From Myrica gale (taxonomy: Eukaryota > Streptophyta > Magnoliopsida > Fagales > Myricaceae): a stretch of 64,000 nucleotides of DNA. Under the pieces are notes generated by a model that did no database searches, was not told the origin of the DNA, and was given only the letters and a program-made list of their open reading frames with translations. Position numbers and translations under genes: made by a program. The stretch covers positions 5,773,501 through 5,837,500 of the forward strand of contig OZ005605.1 of assembly GCA_963930655.1 (NCBI GenBank), given 5' to 3'. Below are positions 24,862 to 37,309 of the stretch, one piece after another (position 1 is the stretch's first letter; each line of letters opens with the position of its first letter).

Positions 24862-25469
24862 ATTTTTTTCTCTCTTGAAGTATCAGGTCTGTGCGACCTC
24901 CCTTTCTCTAATCTCAGGCTCCCACATAGTTCCCTCTTGGTACAATAACTAAATATTTCACTTGCTTTCTCAAATGACAATTAATGTCTTAATTTGTCTA
25001 ATTTTATACATGCTGAAAAAATCAAACTCAGAAAAGTCAGAATCAAACTTCACAAATGCATAAAATAAAAATCGAAGAAAATGTCGACTACAAATATCAT
25101 ATGGGGATTTAATTGAAGGGTGCATATGATTGTTTTATATTGTGTACAATTAAGTTTTGATGGGTGGGATTTTTTTTTGCGGAGTCTAATTATTTAATCC
25201 ATAACATGTATTAAATTTTTTATGCATATATATAAATCATCAAGCAAGTCAAATATCACAAAATATTTTTAAAAGAATAACCAAACATTGAAAATAAATT
25301 CTTTTCTTGAAAATGTTTCAATGAAATTTTTTTACGTAAAATAATACACTACAAAAAAAGTGACTTTTAGTGACAAAAAAGTGACTTTTAGAGCGTCACT
25401 AAATTTATTTCGTGATGAAATTCGGGTTTCGCCCTGAAAAGTTTGTTGTGACAATAATATTTCGTCACT

Positions 25470-26120
25470 AAATGTGACGATCGATTGCCAAACATTCCGA
25501 TGGATCGGACCATCGTGATCGATCGGAGTGGAGTCAACCACGGTCGATCGTTAATGGTAACGATCGGACGGAGAGACTGAAGGGATCGATCAGGTGTATC
25601 CACGATCAATTGGACCTAGATTTGAAATGATCGATCGCAAAACAAGCTCAATCGATCGTTCATTTGAGTAAGATTGAACGGTAAACAGTGATGATCGATC
25701 AATTCAATATTGATGATTGATAAGTCAATTTAACCTATCGGACGCTGTAACGAAAATGATCGATTGTTAAGGTTTTTACGATCGGACGTGTTTGCATAAC
25801 CAATCGATCACTTGAGTTGGATGATCGAACCGTGTATTAATAACCTATCAGTCGATTATGTTAGTGATGGAACGATTATTTTCAGCGTGCTCGTTTGATT
25901 GCACATGAGGATCGATTGTATGAATTGGATGATCAACCTACATTTTCACTACCGATTGGTCACTTATAATACATATGGATCGCTTTTTGTTTACTGATTG
26001 AGTGCTTAAACGGGACGATTGATCGGTATATTAGGCGTTTTATTCTTTCCGATCGGACGGCATAATTCATGATTGATCGTGTTCACAATAACCATTTGAT
26101 CGCTGATATTGTCGATAAAA
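25470..26120. repeat. Subterminal GATCGAT/CGATCG repeat cluster
   Basis: More than ten short motifs of the form (A/T)GATCGAT or CGATCG occur in both orientations (for example 25478, 25519, 25543, 25560, 25631, 25652, 25694). They cease near 26120. CACTA elements carry arrays of short subterminal motifs bound by their TnpA-type protein. This cluster starts about 130 bp inside the CACTA terminus, which suits that role. Confidence 0.75.
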
Positions 26121-26324
26121 CGGTTTAACATAATCAGTTTAAAAAAACAATAAAAATCTAAAATATTATTAGTACATACTATTACAATAACAATATCAAT
26201 AACAATACAATACTCACATTCATAAATGTCAATAATGGTCTGTAATTAAATTGAAAATAATATCGTACTAGTTCATAATGCTGCAATCACAAAGCAGAAA
26301 ATATTACAACAAATCACATCTACC

Positions 26325-27451
26325 TAGGGTTGTTCAGTGCCACCGAAAAATTCCAGTGGCAGCAGCACCGGAACCGTGTTTCCAGTTTTTGGCTTCACCA
26401 GTACCGATGCCAGTTTAAGGTTTTGCAAAAATCCCGGTGCTATTCCCAATTCCCGGGTTATCTGGCATCGGGTCTTGGGATACCGGGATTTTTTTAACCC
26501 CCCATGAATCCCTCCCAGACTACCCTAACAATTTTTTCCCTTAGGCCCTCCGCGCGTCCCCCATTTCCCCAAGCCCCCAGGAATCCCTCCCCCGGCTCCC
26601 CAAGGCCCAGGCAGGCCAGGCTGCCTGTGGCCTGGAGTTTTTTCCCTCGGCTCACCCAACCCCCCATCGCGTCCCCAATTTCCCCGAGCCCTCTGGCCCT
26701 TTTTTTTAAAAAAATATCAAAACTAATAGTGAAATATAACCCCTTGGCTCCGCCCCCCATCTAGCCTGTTTTCCCCTGGCTCCCCCGATCCCTCTGACCT
26801 TTTTAAAAACAAAACAAATCATTTTGTTTAAATTTTCAAAAGGTTTTCACTTCCCAAAAGAGAACACGGCGTATTGTAATTGGATAATTTGGATGTTCAA
26901 GAGATGTAATCATTGATAAACTGTCGGAAGCAAATGTGAAGTAAAACTAGCATATTGATGTTTATTCGTTTGTTACTTGTTAGTTTGTTTGTACGTTTGT
27001 TTGTACGTTTGTTACTTGTTAGTAGTTTGAATATTTGATTGTTAATTTTTAAGTGATTTTTATTTGCAAATGGACACTCCTCCACAATCACATACTTCAT
27101 TGGTTGAGACTTTAGATTCTCATCTTGTTGTGATGTTGTGTAAGTTTATTGATTTTGAATTTTATTAGTTTGGACTTTAAATTCTCATCTTATCTTTTAA
27201 GATGATCTTTAATTTTATTGATTTTGGATATTATTAGTTTATATTTTATTGATATGTGATTAATGGACCAAAAGAAAAAAAAATACATTGGGCCAAGTGC
27301 GTAAAATGCTAAAAAAATTGGTCCAATATGAATATAAGATAACATGAAACCGCCACCGCAAAAGGTCGGTTTTTGCCCTTAACGCAGCATACTCTTTGTA
27401 AGTGCCGGTTTTGGCCAAAACCGGCACCTACATCAGGGTTGAACAGCCCTA
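26325..27451. mobile_element. Non-autonomous hAT element nested in the CACTA fragment
   Basis: The left end is TAGGGTTGTTCAGTGCC and the right end on the other strand is TAGGGCTGTTCAACCCT. Flanks CATCTACC (26317-26324) and CATCTATC (27452-27459) match at 7 of 8 positions. The 1,127-bp interior is CCGG-rich near both ends and has no transposase frame. The same TAGGG termini and 8-bp duplication recur in the element at 51587-52322. Confidence 0.8.
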
Positions 27452-27479
27452 CATCTATCTGTGTCGGCCCCTAAACTGG

Positions 27480-27770
27480 CTGAATAGTTATTTTGACATG
27501 TCGCGCATTTTCTTTTCCATGCGCTGCTCTAGCTCCTTTAGTATTTCTGCCTATAAGTGCTCTTGCTCCTATTGCATACGTTTCTCATGCTCTAATAGCA
27601 TCTGCTCCTGCTCCAACCGAATACGCTCTTGCTCCACCCAATGCTCCTCATGGTGGTCCCGCAGTGTGGCCTTCATCTCAGCTTGCTTCTTCATTAAATC
27701 TTGCAAATCTTTTCCTCTAGCAGCTCTCATCGCTTCTATCTCTTCCCTTGCCTTCGGTAGCTAGTGTTAT
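27480..27770 (-). pseudogene. Decayed coiled-coil transposon protein fragment
   Basis: Read on the - strand, the sequence is highly charged: REEIEAMRAARGKDLQDLMK, then EQERIRLEQEQMLLEHEKRM, with stops near 27590 and 27550 and a further charged segment before 27495. This is a coiled coil rich in Glu, Gln and Arg. Its place inside a CACTA fragment suggests a TnpA- or Ptta-like protein, but that is inference from context. It is not functional. Confidence 0.45.
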
Positions 27771-30073
27771 AGGGGTGTCGATGAGAAGCATGAGGTTATG
27801 GGCCGTTCACAGCTCAAAAAAGCAGCAATGACATTCGGTGAGAATGAGAACTATATGTCTCGCACTGTCAGTTGTAGCTTATCTCCATCCTCCGCAACCA
27901 CAATGTCACATTAGAAATTCCGTTCCAGGCTATCCACAGTGAAACCGGCCGTCCAGGAGAGCTGACGTACGAATCCCTAGTACTCGAAGAGCTGGAACAA
28001 TGTGTGATCCTCGTATATCAGCTCATCAAAATCAAAGAGCATCACTGGCCACCGACCAAATCCTTAGGTGTGATTTATTACTTATAGATTACTTTCAACA
28101 TATATAATTGTGAAGATTGCGGTAATCCATTTGCTTGTATCTAGAGAAAAGAATTATCACATTTGGAAAGGAAAAATGGAGGATCTTCTTTATGAAAAAG
28201 ATTATTGTCTACTAATGTTTGCTACTGAAAAATCGGACAACAAGTCCGATGTAGAATGGACTTTGTTACATCGACATTGTATGGGTATATCAGGCAGTGG
28301 GTAGATGATAATATTTTGAAACCATATTAGTGGGGAGACACTTACACGTACTCTATGAAGTAAGCTTGAACAGTTATATGCTAGAAAAAGTGGAAATAAA
28401 AAATGTTTCTAATTAAGTAGGTGATGACTTTGAGATACTAGGACGATACTCTTTTATCTAATCACCTGAATACATTCCAATGACTTACTAATCAATTAGC
28501 TTGAATGAGTATTAAGTTTGACGATGAGATACAAGAGTTATGGTTGATTGGTTCAATTCTGGAATCATAGAGACGCTTAGAACTTCTTTATCTAACTCCA
28601 CTCCAGATGGTGTAAGCATGATGAATATGGCTAAGAGTTGTCTGTTAAATAAGAAGGTGAGAAGAAATCACAGGGATCCTCTTCACAGTTAGAAATCTTG
28701 GTTATAGAAAAGAAAGGGAGAAGTAAGAGCAGAGGTTCAAATAATAGAGATAAAGTTAGAAGCAAGTCCAACAAGTTTGCCGATGTCGAGTGTCATCATT
28801 ACGGGAAAAATGGACATATTAGAAAATATTGCAGGCAATTGAAGAGAGAAAAAGAATGAGAAATTGAATGAAACGATGAATGAGACTGACAAAGATGGTG
28901 ATGATAGAATTACTATCACCACTCCTGCAGACTTCTTCATTGTTTATAATGATGAGATGATCAATGTTGCATGCCATGAGACTTATTGGGGGATTGACAT
29001 TGGCGCCTCCATTCATGCTACATATCGAAATGATTTATTTACATCGTTTAAATTCGGTGATTTTAGAACTGTAAAGATGGGCAATGATGGCTTGATTAAA
29101 ATCATTGGCATTGGAGATGTATATCTAAAGATGAATAATGGCACATTATTGGTGCTTAGATATGTGAAACTTATTCCTGATATTCGTTTGAACTTGATTT
29201 CAGTTAGTCAACTTGATGACGATAGATATTGCAGTACTTTCAGTGATAGCCAGTGGAAGCTCACTAGGGGTGTCATGGTTGTGGCTTGAGGTAGGAAACT
29301 TTATGCATTGTACATTATGCAGGCAAAGATCTCTAAGAGCATTGTTAATGTGATGGAAGAAAATGATACGGTAGAATTGTGGCATAAGAGGCTTGCTCAC
29401 ATGAGTGAGAAAAGATTTGCCATACTGGAGAAGCTATGTGGATTGAAAAATACACATTTGAAAAGGTGTACTCATTGTTTATCAAGGAAGCATAACAGAG
29501 TCTCCTTCAAGATTTTCTCTCCTTTGAAAAAGTCAAAGATATTGGATTTGGTACATTCAGATGTGTGTGGCTTTAGGAAGACGAGAACACTTAGTGGTTC
29601 AAATTACTTTGTAACATTCATAGATGAATTCAAGGAACTTATTGATATATCTCTTGAAGACAAAAGACTAAGTATTGGATTTGTTCAAGCAATTTCAAGC
29701 TTTAGTTGAGAGACAAACTGAGAAGAAGCTGAGGTGCATCCATACAGATAACGAGAGAGAGTATTATGGTCCTTTTGACGAGTATTGCAGACAACATGGT
29801 ATTCAGAATCAAAAGACAACTTTGAAAACTCACTTGAATGGCATAGTTAAAAGGATAAACAGAACACTTGTTGAGAGAGTGAGATGTTTGCTTTCACATG
29901 CTCATTTGCCAATATTCTTTTGGGGTGAGGTGTTGAGCACGGTTGTCCATGTATTAAATCTTATACCTTTTGTTCCTCTACAGTTTGATGTACCAGACAG
30001 AATTTGGACAGGTAGGGATATTTCCTATAATCAATTAAGTGTTTTTTTGGTGTATTATGACTTCCCAGTTTTC

Positions 30074-30240
30074 TAAAAAAAAAAAATGCTAGGAATTGAA
30101 CTTCAGGCATGACACGTTTATATTTTCCATAATGGGGGTTTAGTTACTTTAAATGCATTCCATGTTTATTTCGAAGATATAAGGGAATCGCAAGAGGAGT
30201 TTATTTGAGGAGTTTCACAGTCTAACCACTGAGGTGCTTC
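30074..30240 (-). mobile_element. Possible tRNA-derived SINE inside the copia element
   Basis: On the - strand, CACCTCAGTGGTTAGACTGTG (30235-30215, part shown) resembles an A box. About 110 bases later GAAGTTCAATTCCTAGCA (near 30100) resembles a B box, followed by a T-run. The spacing between the boxes is too wide for an ordinary tRNA, so an insertion between them or chance resemblance is possible. It marks the left edge of the foreign DNA in the copia integrase. Confidence 0.35.
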
Positions 30241-31300
30241 ACTTGTTTCATTATTGTAGTTTACGGTTTATTTTACTTAAACACCTTTTGGACGATTGAG
30301 AATTTTAAATGAAACAATATGTTTTGTTCTTCTTTCCCAAATCTTAAAATCTTGATTTTTCTACCCTAGACACCATTTCTTCGACCTTTTAGTTTCTCTC
30401 TCTCTCTCTATTTTTCTCTCTTGTTTTAGCTCCTTTTGTCTAATTTCTGTGGTTTTTCATTTTCAACGCATATTTCTCAAGTTTCTTAGTATTTTCATGC
30501 GATTAATAGCGTTTATTTAAGGTTTTTGAAATGGCGTCGGATGCTATGTCGATTTGGGGTGTTATTCACTGATTTTTCGCCAAGAATTTAAGTTCCCTTA
30601 GCCATAAAAGGGATATCTCGCCCAGAGGTCGATCGCACCTCTCAAATTTGGCTTCTCTATCATTTTTTAGCTTTCTTTTTCTCTCTCTCTCTCTCACTGT
30701 TATTTTCTTTGGAGTTATTCGGTCCTTTTATAGTATCATTAGTAGTGAAAGTAGTGAGGAAACTCATTTTCAAAGCAAGTCGGGTAAGCGGAATAATTAT
30801 ACTTTTTTCCGAAGAAAAAATTGATGAACGATAAAAATGGAAGTTTCAAGGCATACTAAATTTTGTTTAATTCATGTGTTTATTGTTATGAAATTCTTTC
30901 TCAATGATATTGTTTTTTTGGTAAATATAATTTATTATTATGTTGCTGAATTATTTTTTTATCTATTATATTGTTTTCAAACTCTGAGGTGGTGTTATGT
31001 TACTGTTATTACTAATGTGTTGGCATCAACTTACTATTTCTGAGTGCACCATTCTACAGAGTGGTTTCTGTGAAAGTTTTTCCCTCATGCACACTTGGCA
31101 TTTGTCGCTAAGTCTTAGTAGGGTAAACTTCTAATCTGGTTGGTTGCTGGTTAAGTCGTTGCACAACCCTACCACAGAGGTAAATGTGGCTTACTGTTAA
31201 TTTCAAATGAGATTTTATGTATTACTAGTAAAACTATCTATAATTTTTTAATTTTTTATTATGGAAAAGATTATATTTGTATTCATTTATTTTATTCCCT
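30241..31300. other. Unassigned insertion within the copia element
   Basis: This T-rich stretch separates the integrase and reverse-transcriptase remnants. It has CTCTCT runs (30396-30420, 30680-30700). A short frame, ATGGCGTCGGATGCTATG, opens near 30531 and ends after 13 codons. I do not recognise a transposon family. It could be part of another retroelement or an AT-rich non-coding insert. Confidence 0.4.
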
Positions 31301-32178
31301 ACAGGTTCAAGCTCATCTTGAGATTGATGATCAGTTGACGATGTCAGATATTCCACCAGAGGTTTCATCCAGGAGGTCTACCAGAGATTAACATTTTTCC
31401 ATTAGGTATTCAACAGAACAATATGTGTTATTGACTAATGGGGGAGAGTCCGCGTGTTTTGCAGAAGCCATGGAAGATGAACATAAGAAGGAGTGAGTTT
31501 GAGGCCATGCAAGATGAGTTGCAATCATTTGCACAATAACCACTCCTTTGAGTTAGTGAAGCAACCTAAAGGTAAAAGTGTCTTGAAAAACAAGCGGATT
31601 TACAAGGTGAAGTAAAATGAGTCCAGTGGATCACGAGGTATCTTCAAGGCACTTCCAATTTAAGACTTGGTTTTGGAATTGGACAATCATTGTTAGTTGG
31701 CCACACAGATGTAGACATGGCAGGAGATGTGAGTACCCGTAAGTCTACTTCAGATTATTTGATCATTTTTGCAGACGGTACTGTAACCTGGCAATCGAGA
31801 CTTCATAAGTGTATTGCTCTTTCTATGACAGAGGCAAAGTTTATTGTAGCAACAGAAGCAACTAAGGAGTTGTTATGGACAAAAAAGTTCATGAGAGAAC
31901 TTAGTTTCAAGCAACAAAGGTATGTATTATTTTGTGATAGCAAAGTGTTATTCATCTTGCTAAGAATTCCAGTTTTCATGCAAGATCGAAGCAAATTGAT
32001 ATACGATGCCATTGAATTAGAAATGAGTGGAACAATAAGTTACTAGAACTTGAGAAAGTTCACATTGATTATAATGGTTTTGACATGTTGATGAAGGCAA
32101 TAGAAAAGGAGAAGCTTGAAGTTTGTTGTTCGATTACCAAGACGACGATTCCCTCCATATAGTCGGAAATGAGAGATC

Positions 32179-32831
32179 TGTTAAGTTAATTCCTTACATT
32201 TGGAGGAAAGGCCAAGTGGGGTCTTTTACCAAGGCCCAAAGCCCAGTAGAGTTTTTTTAACCATAAGAAGAAGTTTTAATACATACGGATATAAGAGGAA
32301 AATTATTAGAAGAGAGACAAGTTTTTCTCATTCACAATCAAGTTTCATTAAAGCTTTGAACCCACTCTGTCTGTGGTCCGATTGAGATGAAATTTATAAG
32401 AAAGGTTCACGACACAATAAGCTATAATTTTAATACTATAGATCAAATTTCGAGCTTGAAACTGGAGTTCGTGTCCGTGAACAGTAACCACGAGTTTAAT
32501 ATGTTGTCTCTAATTCTTGTTGTATTTGTAAAGATTGATAATATTGAAGAGATATACCTTGTAGCTTTTAGTTGTGACTAGAGAAGACAATATATACACA
32601 TTATTCAGTTGATAGTACTGATTTTGACTGGACTAAGTCCCGTGGTTTTTCTTCCTCACCCCGAGAATGTTTTTCACTTAAAACTTACTTTGCTTTTCAG
32701 GCAAAACTTACTTGTGTTCTTTTGGTTTGGTGTAATTGAATACTTACAAATTATTTCTAGAATATATAATTGTGGAAATTGGAGAAAAGGAATTATTCCC
32801 CTGCCTTTGTTTGTCAATATCTCTCTCAACA
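32179..32831 (+). repeat. 3' LTR of the copia element
   Basis: The proposed LTR begins TGTTAAGTTAATTCC just after the degenerate purine stretch GGAAATGAGAGATC. It ends CTCTCTCAACA, giving the TGTT...AACA termini expected of copia LTRs, and is 653 bp. It contains a GGCCCAAAGCCCAG stretch, as in plant copia leaders. No second copy is present in the window, so the boundaries rest on the terminal motifs. Confidence 0.6.
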
Positions 32832-33085
32832 TTTGCTAGGATGTTTAGTATACTCTTGTGCCACCAATCTAGCCTTATATTTTTCTAAGCTACCGTTGGT
32901 TTTGAATTTCTTCTTTGGCGACAGTCCGTAGTTGAACCTCCAAGTTTGAAAAAGGAAAAAGCTAATTTTGTTACGGGCCCGTTGTTGAAGTTTCTCATTG
33001 GCGACGGGCCCGCGGGTGTTGCCCACGAGGTAATTGACTCGTACTGTGGCGATCTCGTTGCCAGAAAAATCTTTACCAGCAAGTG
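32832..33085 (-). pseudogene. Antisense copia reverse-transcriptase fragment
   Basis: On the - strand, KFKTNGSLEKYKARLVAQEY (32898-32839) is the conserved start of the copia reverse transcriptase domain. The frame stops at the very base where the neighbouring 3' LTR ends. The upstream part is short and does not cover the rest of the domain. It looks like part of a second, older copia element oriented the other way. Confidence 0.65.
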
Positions 33086-33760
33086 GCAAGTCTAAAATGG
33101 TGATCGCTAAAGGGCTTCTGGAGATTATTAGTGTCGTCGGTAGACTTGAAATTTCTTGTAATATTATTGGACGATGATCCTAGAAGCTCAGAATAATATA
33201 TGGCCCCTACTTAGGCCCTTGAATCATGTACAAAATATGAAGTACGAAATAGATATTCTGTTCTGGATGGGTACGAACTGTGGCCTCAAAGTGCAAGATG
33301 ATGTCTTGGGCTTTTGGTTTCGCCTTTATGATACTCATTTGAACTTTTATGGGATTGGGTGTGAGATGAGCCATTGAGCCTGATCACTTGTGTCCACAAT
33401 TTAGGGCCTCCGGCCTCATTTGAGATCCAACAGGGACAAACCAGGCCCAAAGAAAAGGGCTGAAAGAGAAGAACCCCTACCAACATTTCCAAAAAAGAAC
33501 ATTTGAAAAAACATACACATGAGAGGTCATGAGTTTGGTTACCATGCTGAGATTAAAAATTGGAGATCTGACGGCTGTAATTAAACACATCATTTAAAAC
33601 ATTCAAAACATTTTAATTGATGTGGTGCGATCTGAGCTCTTTAATTTTGAAGCTTTTAATCTCAGTCCTCGCACAGCAGGCTCAGCACAATAACCAGACT
33701 TAGAGGTCATTGCCTAAAAAAGAAAACATATGACAAAGTAAAAAAAAGTATTTATACTTA

Positions 33761-34410
33761 AGGGTGGGCACCAGAACGGACGGAATTCCGGTTTCAGTTC
33801 CGGTACCCATCAGAACCGGGATTTTCATTCCGGTTCTATTTCGGAATATACTGGAATTTCCGGTTCCTTATTTGGGCCTAAAGGCTTAGATTTTGTTTGG
33901 ACCCATTGGCCCAAAAATGCAATTTTTAAGTTGTATTTGTGGGCCAGAATTAAGGTAGTGTGAGAGGCAAAATTGTAAAATAAATCTAAATTTAAATTAA
34001 AAAAAACAACTAAGTTATTGAACAAAAAATTAACCATACAAATAATTAAACAACTAAACATTTATCAAATAATCCAAATTGAAAGAGGCAAACTCTAAAT
34101 TAAAATTATAATGTTCTTTGAAATTTTACAAAAACAAGTAAAGATAAAGATTAAAGGACATCCAAATATAAAATTCCAAGCTTCATAGTTCATCCAACAT
34201 TCGAAACTTCTCCATCTCTACAAAAGACAAACACAAAACAAAACATTTATAAGAGAAATATTAAGACAGCCATTCCAATCTTCTCCAACTTCGCCGGAAT
34301 TTTCGGTTGTGGTTCCGATTCCGATTTTTTCCAAATATGAGATACAGTTCCAGTATCGAAAATGACCAAAATTGGTATTGGTACCAGAACCGAACCGGAT
34401 GTTCCGATTT
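33761..34410. mobile_element. CCGGTTCCGG-rich hAT-like remnant
   Basis: The left end, TAAGGGTGGGCACCAGAACGG, and the CCGGTTCCG and TTCCGGTACC palindromic blocks (33790-33860) recur inverted at 34290-34405 (GGTTCCGATTCCGAT, CCAGAACCGAACCGG). This is the layout of non-autonomous hAT elements with TAAGGG-type termini. The right terminus and target duplication are not clear, so the limits are approximate. Confidence 0.4.
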
Positions 34411-37099
34411 AAACATGAACAAATAACAACATTTATCTATACTTAGAAAAAAAAAATATCTATGGGTCTTTTGGGCCCATGACAGTATGGGACAGACCAA
34501 TCAATTCCCATCAAAGCTAGATATGCTGCTCACTTCTCACCGCTGCAAAGGGCTTTTAAAACCCCCACGGTCCCCACCGAATGAGTCCATTAACCTTAGA
34601 AGCTCGTTCGGTGCCATTTGAAACACGTTACCTGCACCTGCTGCCTGCTGGTGTCTCCATCGTGAACGTCGCTCCTACTTATTAAGTGGGTGTTTGCTAA
34701 GGTCTCAGATTGAAAATTCTCTCTTCAGTTATATCTCACCGCAATTCCCAGGCATTCATGACAATACCTGAATAAATCTCATACGGCGCTTCATATAATT
34801 CCGGCACGTATAGACCCTGAGATCTACCTGCTTTGACCCACTTCATTTCTGTAACACTTTTAGCTGCATTTATATCTTTCAAATTATAAGAAGATATTTT
34901 ATACACACTTTAGATTCTTTTCAATTTCCAACAATTTTAGAATATCCTGATTCCGTATAGACTTAATTACTATACATATTAATTTCAGTCAAGTCGAAAA
35001 AAAACTTAAATTATAAATTAGAGGAATCTACTTTGATTAAAAAAATAAGACTTAATTATTGATACAATTTATGTGGTATTAACTTTTAACAAATCAATCT
35101 TTAGTTTGAATGAGCTAGCCCATGTAGTCTACTTTTCACACATATTAGTCTCGTCCTTCAAACATTAATCTACTAACGGAAAACAGAAGTTGGACCCTAT
35201 TCAAATTGAGGTGTGCATTGTTCGGGATTGGGTAGCCTATCCCCGACGTCTTCCTCGTTTGTGGGCTAACATCCAGTAAGACTCGTATGTTTGAAAAATA
35301 TACTACAGTAACTTGTTCATTCTAAGTTATATCTCGTAACTGATTTGTTAAAAGTACAAGGATTATTGTTAATTAAATCAAAAAATAATTTAGGTCAAAA
35401 TCTAACAAAAAAACCAGTTTAAAAATTGTTTAAGAATTATTATTATTATTATTATTATTATTATTTTGCCTAAGAATATTTTTTTTGAATGTTGTATTTT
35501 GGGGAGGAGAGGGGATGAAGCGATAGTCCAACTGCACCTAGCTCCATCCTTATTTGAAGTCGAAGCATATCAAGTATGAGATTGCAACTTGTTAATAAGG
35601 TGAGGAGTGCTGGATTCTTCAAATTTGGACACCTGCAGAAGGGAAACACTGAATCAAATACTTTTTTAAAAATAAATAAAAAAGGCCGAAGGATAAAGAA
35701 AAAAAAAGTGTTCCAAACAGTGCATATAATCTCAGGAAAAAAGAATACAGTTTCATTTAAGCCCATAGAATGCATGTGTCGGTGGGACATTCTGGAGTAT
35801 GTTGTCGTTTTTCTAGTGAAGTTTATTTACTCTTTAGTAGTTATTTTCTAGAATATGTTTGTAAAAGAACATGACTTTAAAGAACTAAAAACTAGAATTA
35901 AAAATACAACCCAAAAATTTTGAAAGAAGAAAGCAATTAAAACAGGAAAACAATGTGAACATAATTGAAGAACAAAAAATAAATAAGAAATAAAATAAAA
36001 TAAAATATTTGTTTTCTTAAAGAATACTTGGGCTTAGACGGTGGTCTAGACTCTCTAAATGGGTATCATCTATAATTTTTTATTCCAATTGTACGGTATA
36101 ATTTTGAAAGAGATAGATCGAACATGTGGACTCATGATAAGACGCAGATTGTTTGAAACTTTATATGTACATCATTAAATAATGTGAGGTCCACAGTCTC
36201 TCTTTCTTAATTGCACCTTAAAATTCGAGCAGTAAATTATAAATTATCATAATCCAGTCTCTCTTACTCGCAAAAATGGCATAAAGGGCATCAGAATAGG
36301 AATAAGCGGCATTTTATTCCAAATTTGAAAATTTAAAATCAAAACCCAAATAAAAACAGAAAAAAAAAAGAGAATTAAGAAACAATGGACTTGTCTCCAC
36401 GAACGGGAGATCCCTAGTCCTACGATCCAAAGTGACTCCAAACCTTCCCTTCCCGTGTCTGAAAGCAAAACTGTCATAACTCATCAGTTACCCCGACCTC
36501 TCCACCCACCTCCTCTTTTAAAAGACCATTCTTCTATTTTTAAATTGTATTTCTTTTTCTTCGTTTTTTTTTCGATTTATTTTTCCTTCTATTTATTATA
36601 ATTAGTTTTTATCACTGCTTTTCATTGGAAATGCTAACAAAAGACGGACGAAATGACAAATGCAATAGACGAGGATTACTGGTAGGACCAGTTTAGAACT
36701 TTTGAAGAATAGTGATCAAATTTAGAAAAGTTCAAATCCAAAGGACCAATAGAATAATTTGTCCAAACTTGAGTGCCAATTATTTGTTCGCTTTTATCCC
36801 ACGTCCATCATGATTGACAGCTGAAAAGACTCGATGAAATCTCCATCATCTGCGCAGAGATGAGTGCATCACAATGTCTTTACAGGCCCGGTACAATCAT
36901 CTGCCAATAATTATATTATATACATAAAACTAAGAATTATATTTTAATATAAAGTATTAAAAAGTATTTAGGACCCTTCTTTCACATCACAGAAGCCTTT
37001 TTCAAGGTTGACACTTGACATCTACTTTTTTTTTTTTTTTTTCATTTTTCACCGGTATTACTTTTGGTTTGTGAGTTTCGAATATCTTGGCTGCAAACA
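34411..37099. other. Gene-free AT-rich intergenic DNA
   Basis: I find no gene or RNA. An ATT microsatellite (about ten units) runs from 35437 to 35466, and a poly-T run lies at about 37022-37042. Short frames here have no recognisable homology. Confidence 0.6.
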
Positions 37100-37279
37100 A
37101 TTAGAAATTGGTCATTCCTTCAGCGAAATTAGACTTAACCGGCATGTGTGGTTTGAAAGTGTTGTACAACCCGGAGTTTACAGTGGCGTTAAGATCACCT
37201 CGTGCGTATAGTGGAGCAGGTTAGTCCGAGCTCGGTGCACATGATTGGGTGCCCGCATTTCCCTCGTCACAAAAAAAAA
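37100..37279 (+). mobile_element. Possible SINE ending in poly(A)
   Basis: The sequence near 37175-37260 includes AGTGGCGTTAAGATCACC and GGTTAGTCCGAGCTCGGTGC, similar in style to the 3' part of plant SINEs. It ends in an A-run (37270-37280). A clear internal promoter pair and target duplication are not visible, so the call is tentative. Confidence 0.35.
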
Positions 37280-37309
37280 ACTACGGTTGAATAACGGTAG
37301 AAATGATGT

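Larger units (their letters stand above)
25347..28080. mobile_element. CACTA (CMC/EnSpm) element fragment, interrupted
   Basis: The left end is CACTACAAAAAAAGTGAC, the standard plant CACTA terminus, followed by repeated GTGACTTTTAG and GTCACTAAAT blocks and a long run of GATCGAT motifs (25470-26120). A hAT element (26325-27451) splits it. Beyond that, the - strand shows a decayed coiled-coil frame like those of CACTA-encoded proteins (27480-27770). The right CACTA terminus was not found and the right border is approximate. Confidence 0.6.
28090..32831 (+). mobile_element. Decayed Ty1/copia retrotransposon, 5' LTR missing
   Basis: The order is Gag, protease, integrase, then a gap, a short reverse-transcriptase start, RNase H and a 3' LTR, as in Ty1/copia. 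Gag shows NYHIWKGKMEDLLYEKDY (from 28155). The zinc knuckle near 28790 reads CHHYGKNGHIRKYC, lacking its second Cys. The protease site near 28993 reads DIGAS instead of a D(S/T)GA motif. The GAG-pre-integrase Zn region begins WHKRLAHMSEKRF (29381), and an integrase core segment HTDNEREY lies near 29745. About 1.2 kb of unrelated DNA (30070-31300) follows. The reverse transcriptase is reduced to its first part (31480-31620) and its catalytic core is absent. RNase H (31690-32046) has HTDVDMAGD. Many stops occur. Confidence 0.85.
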
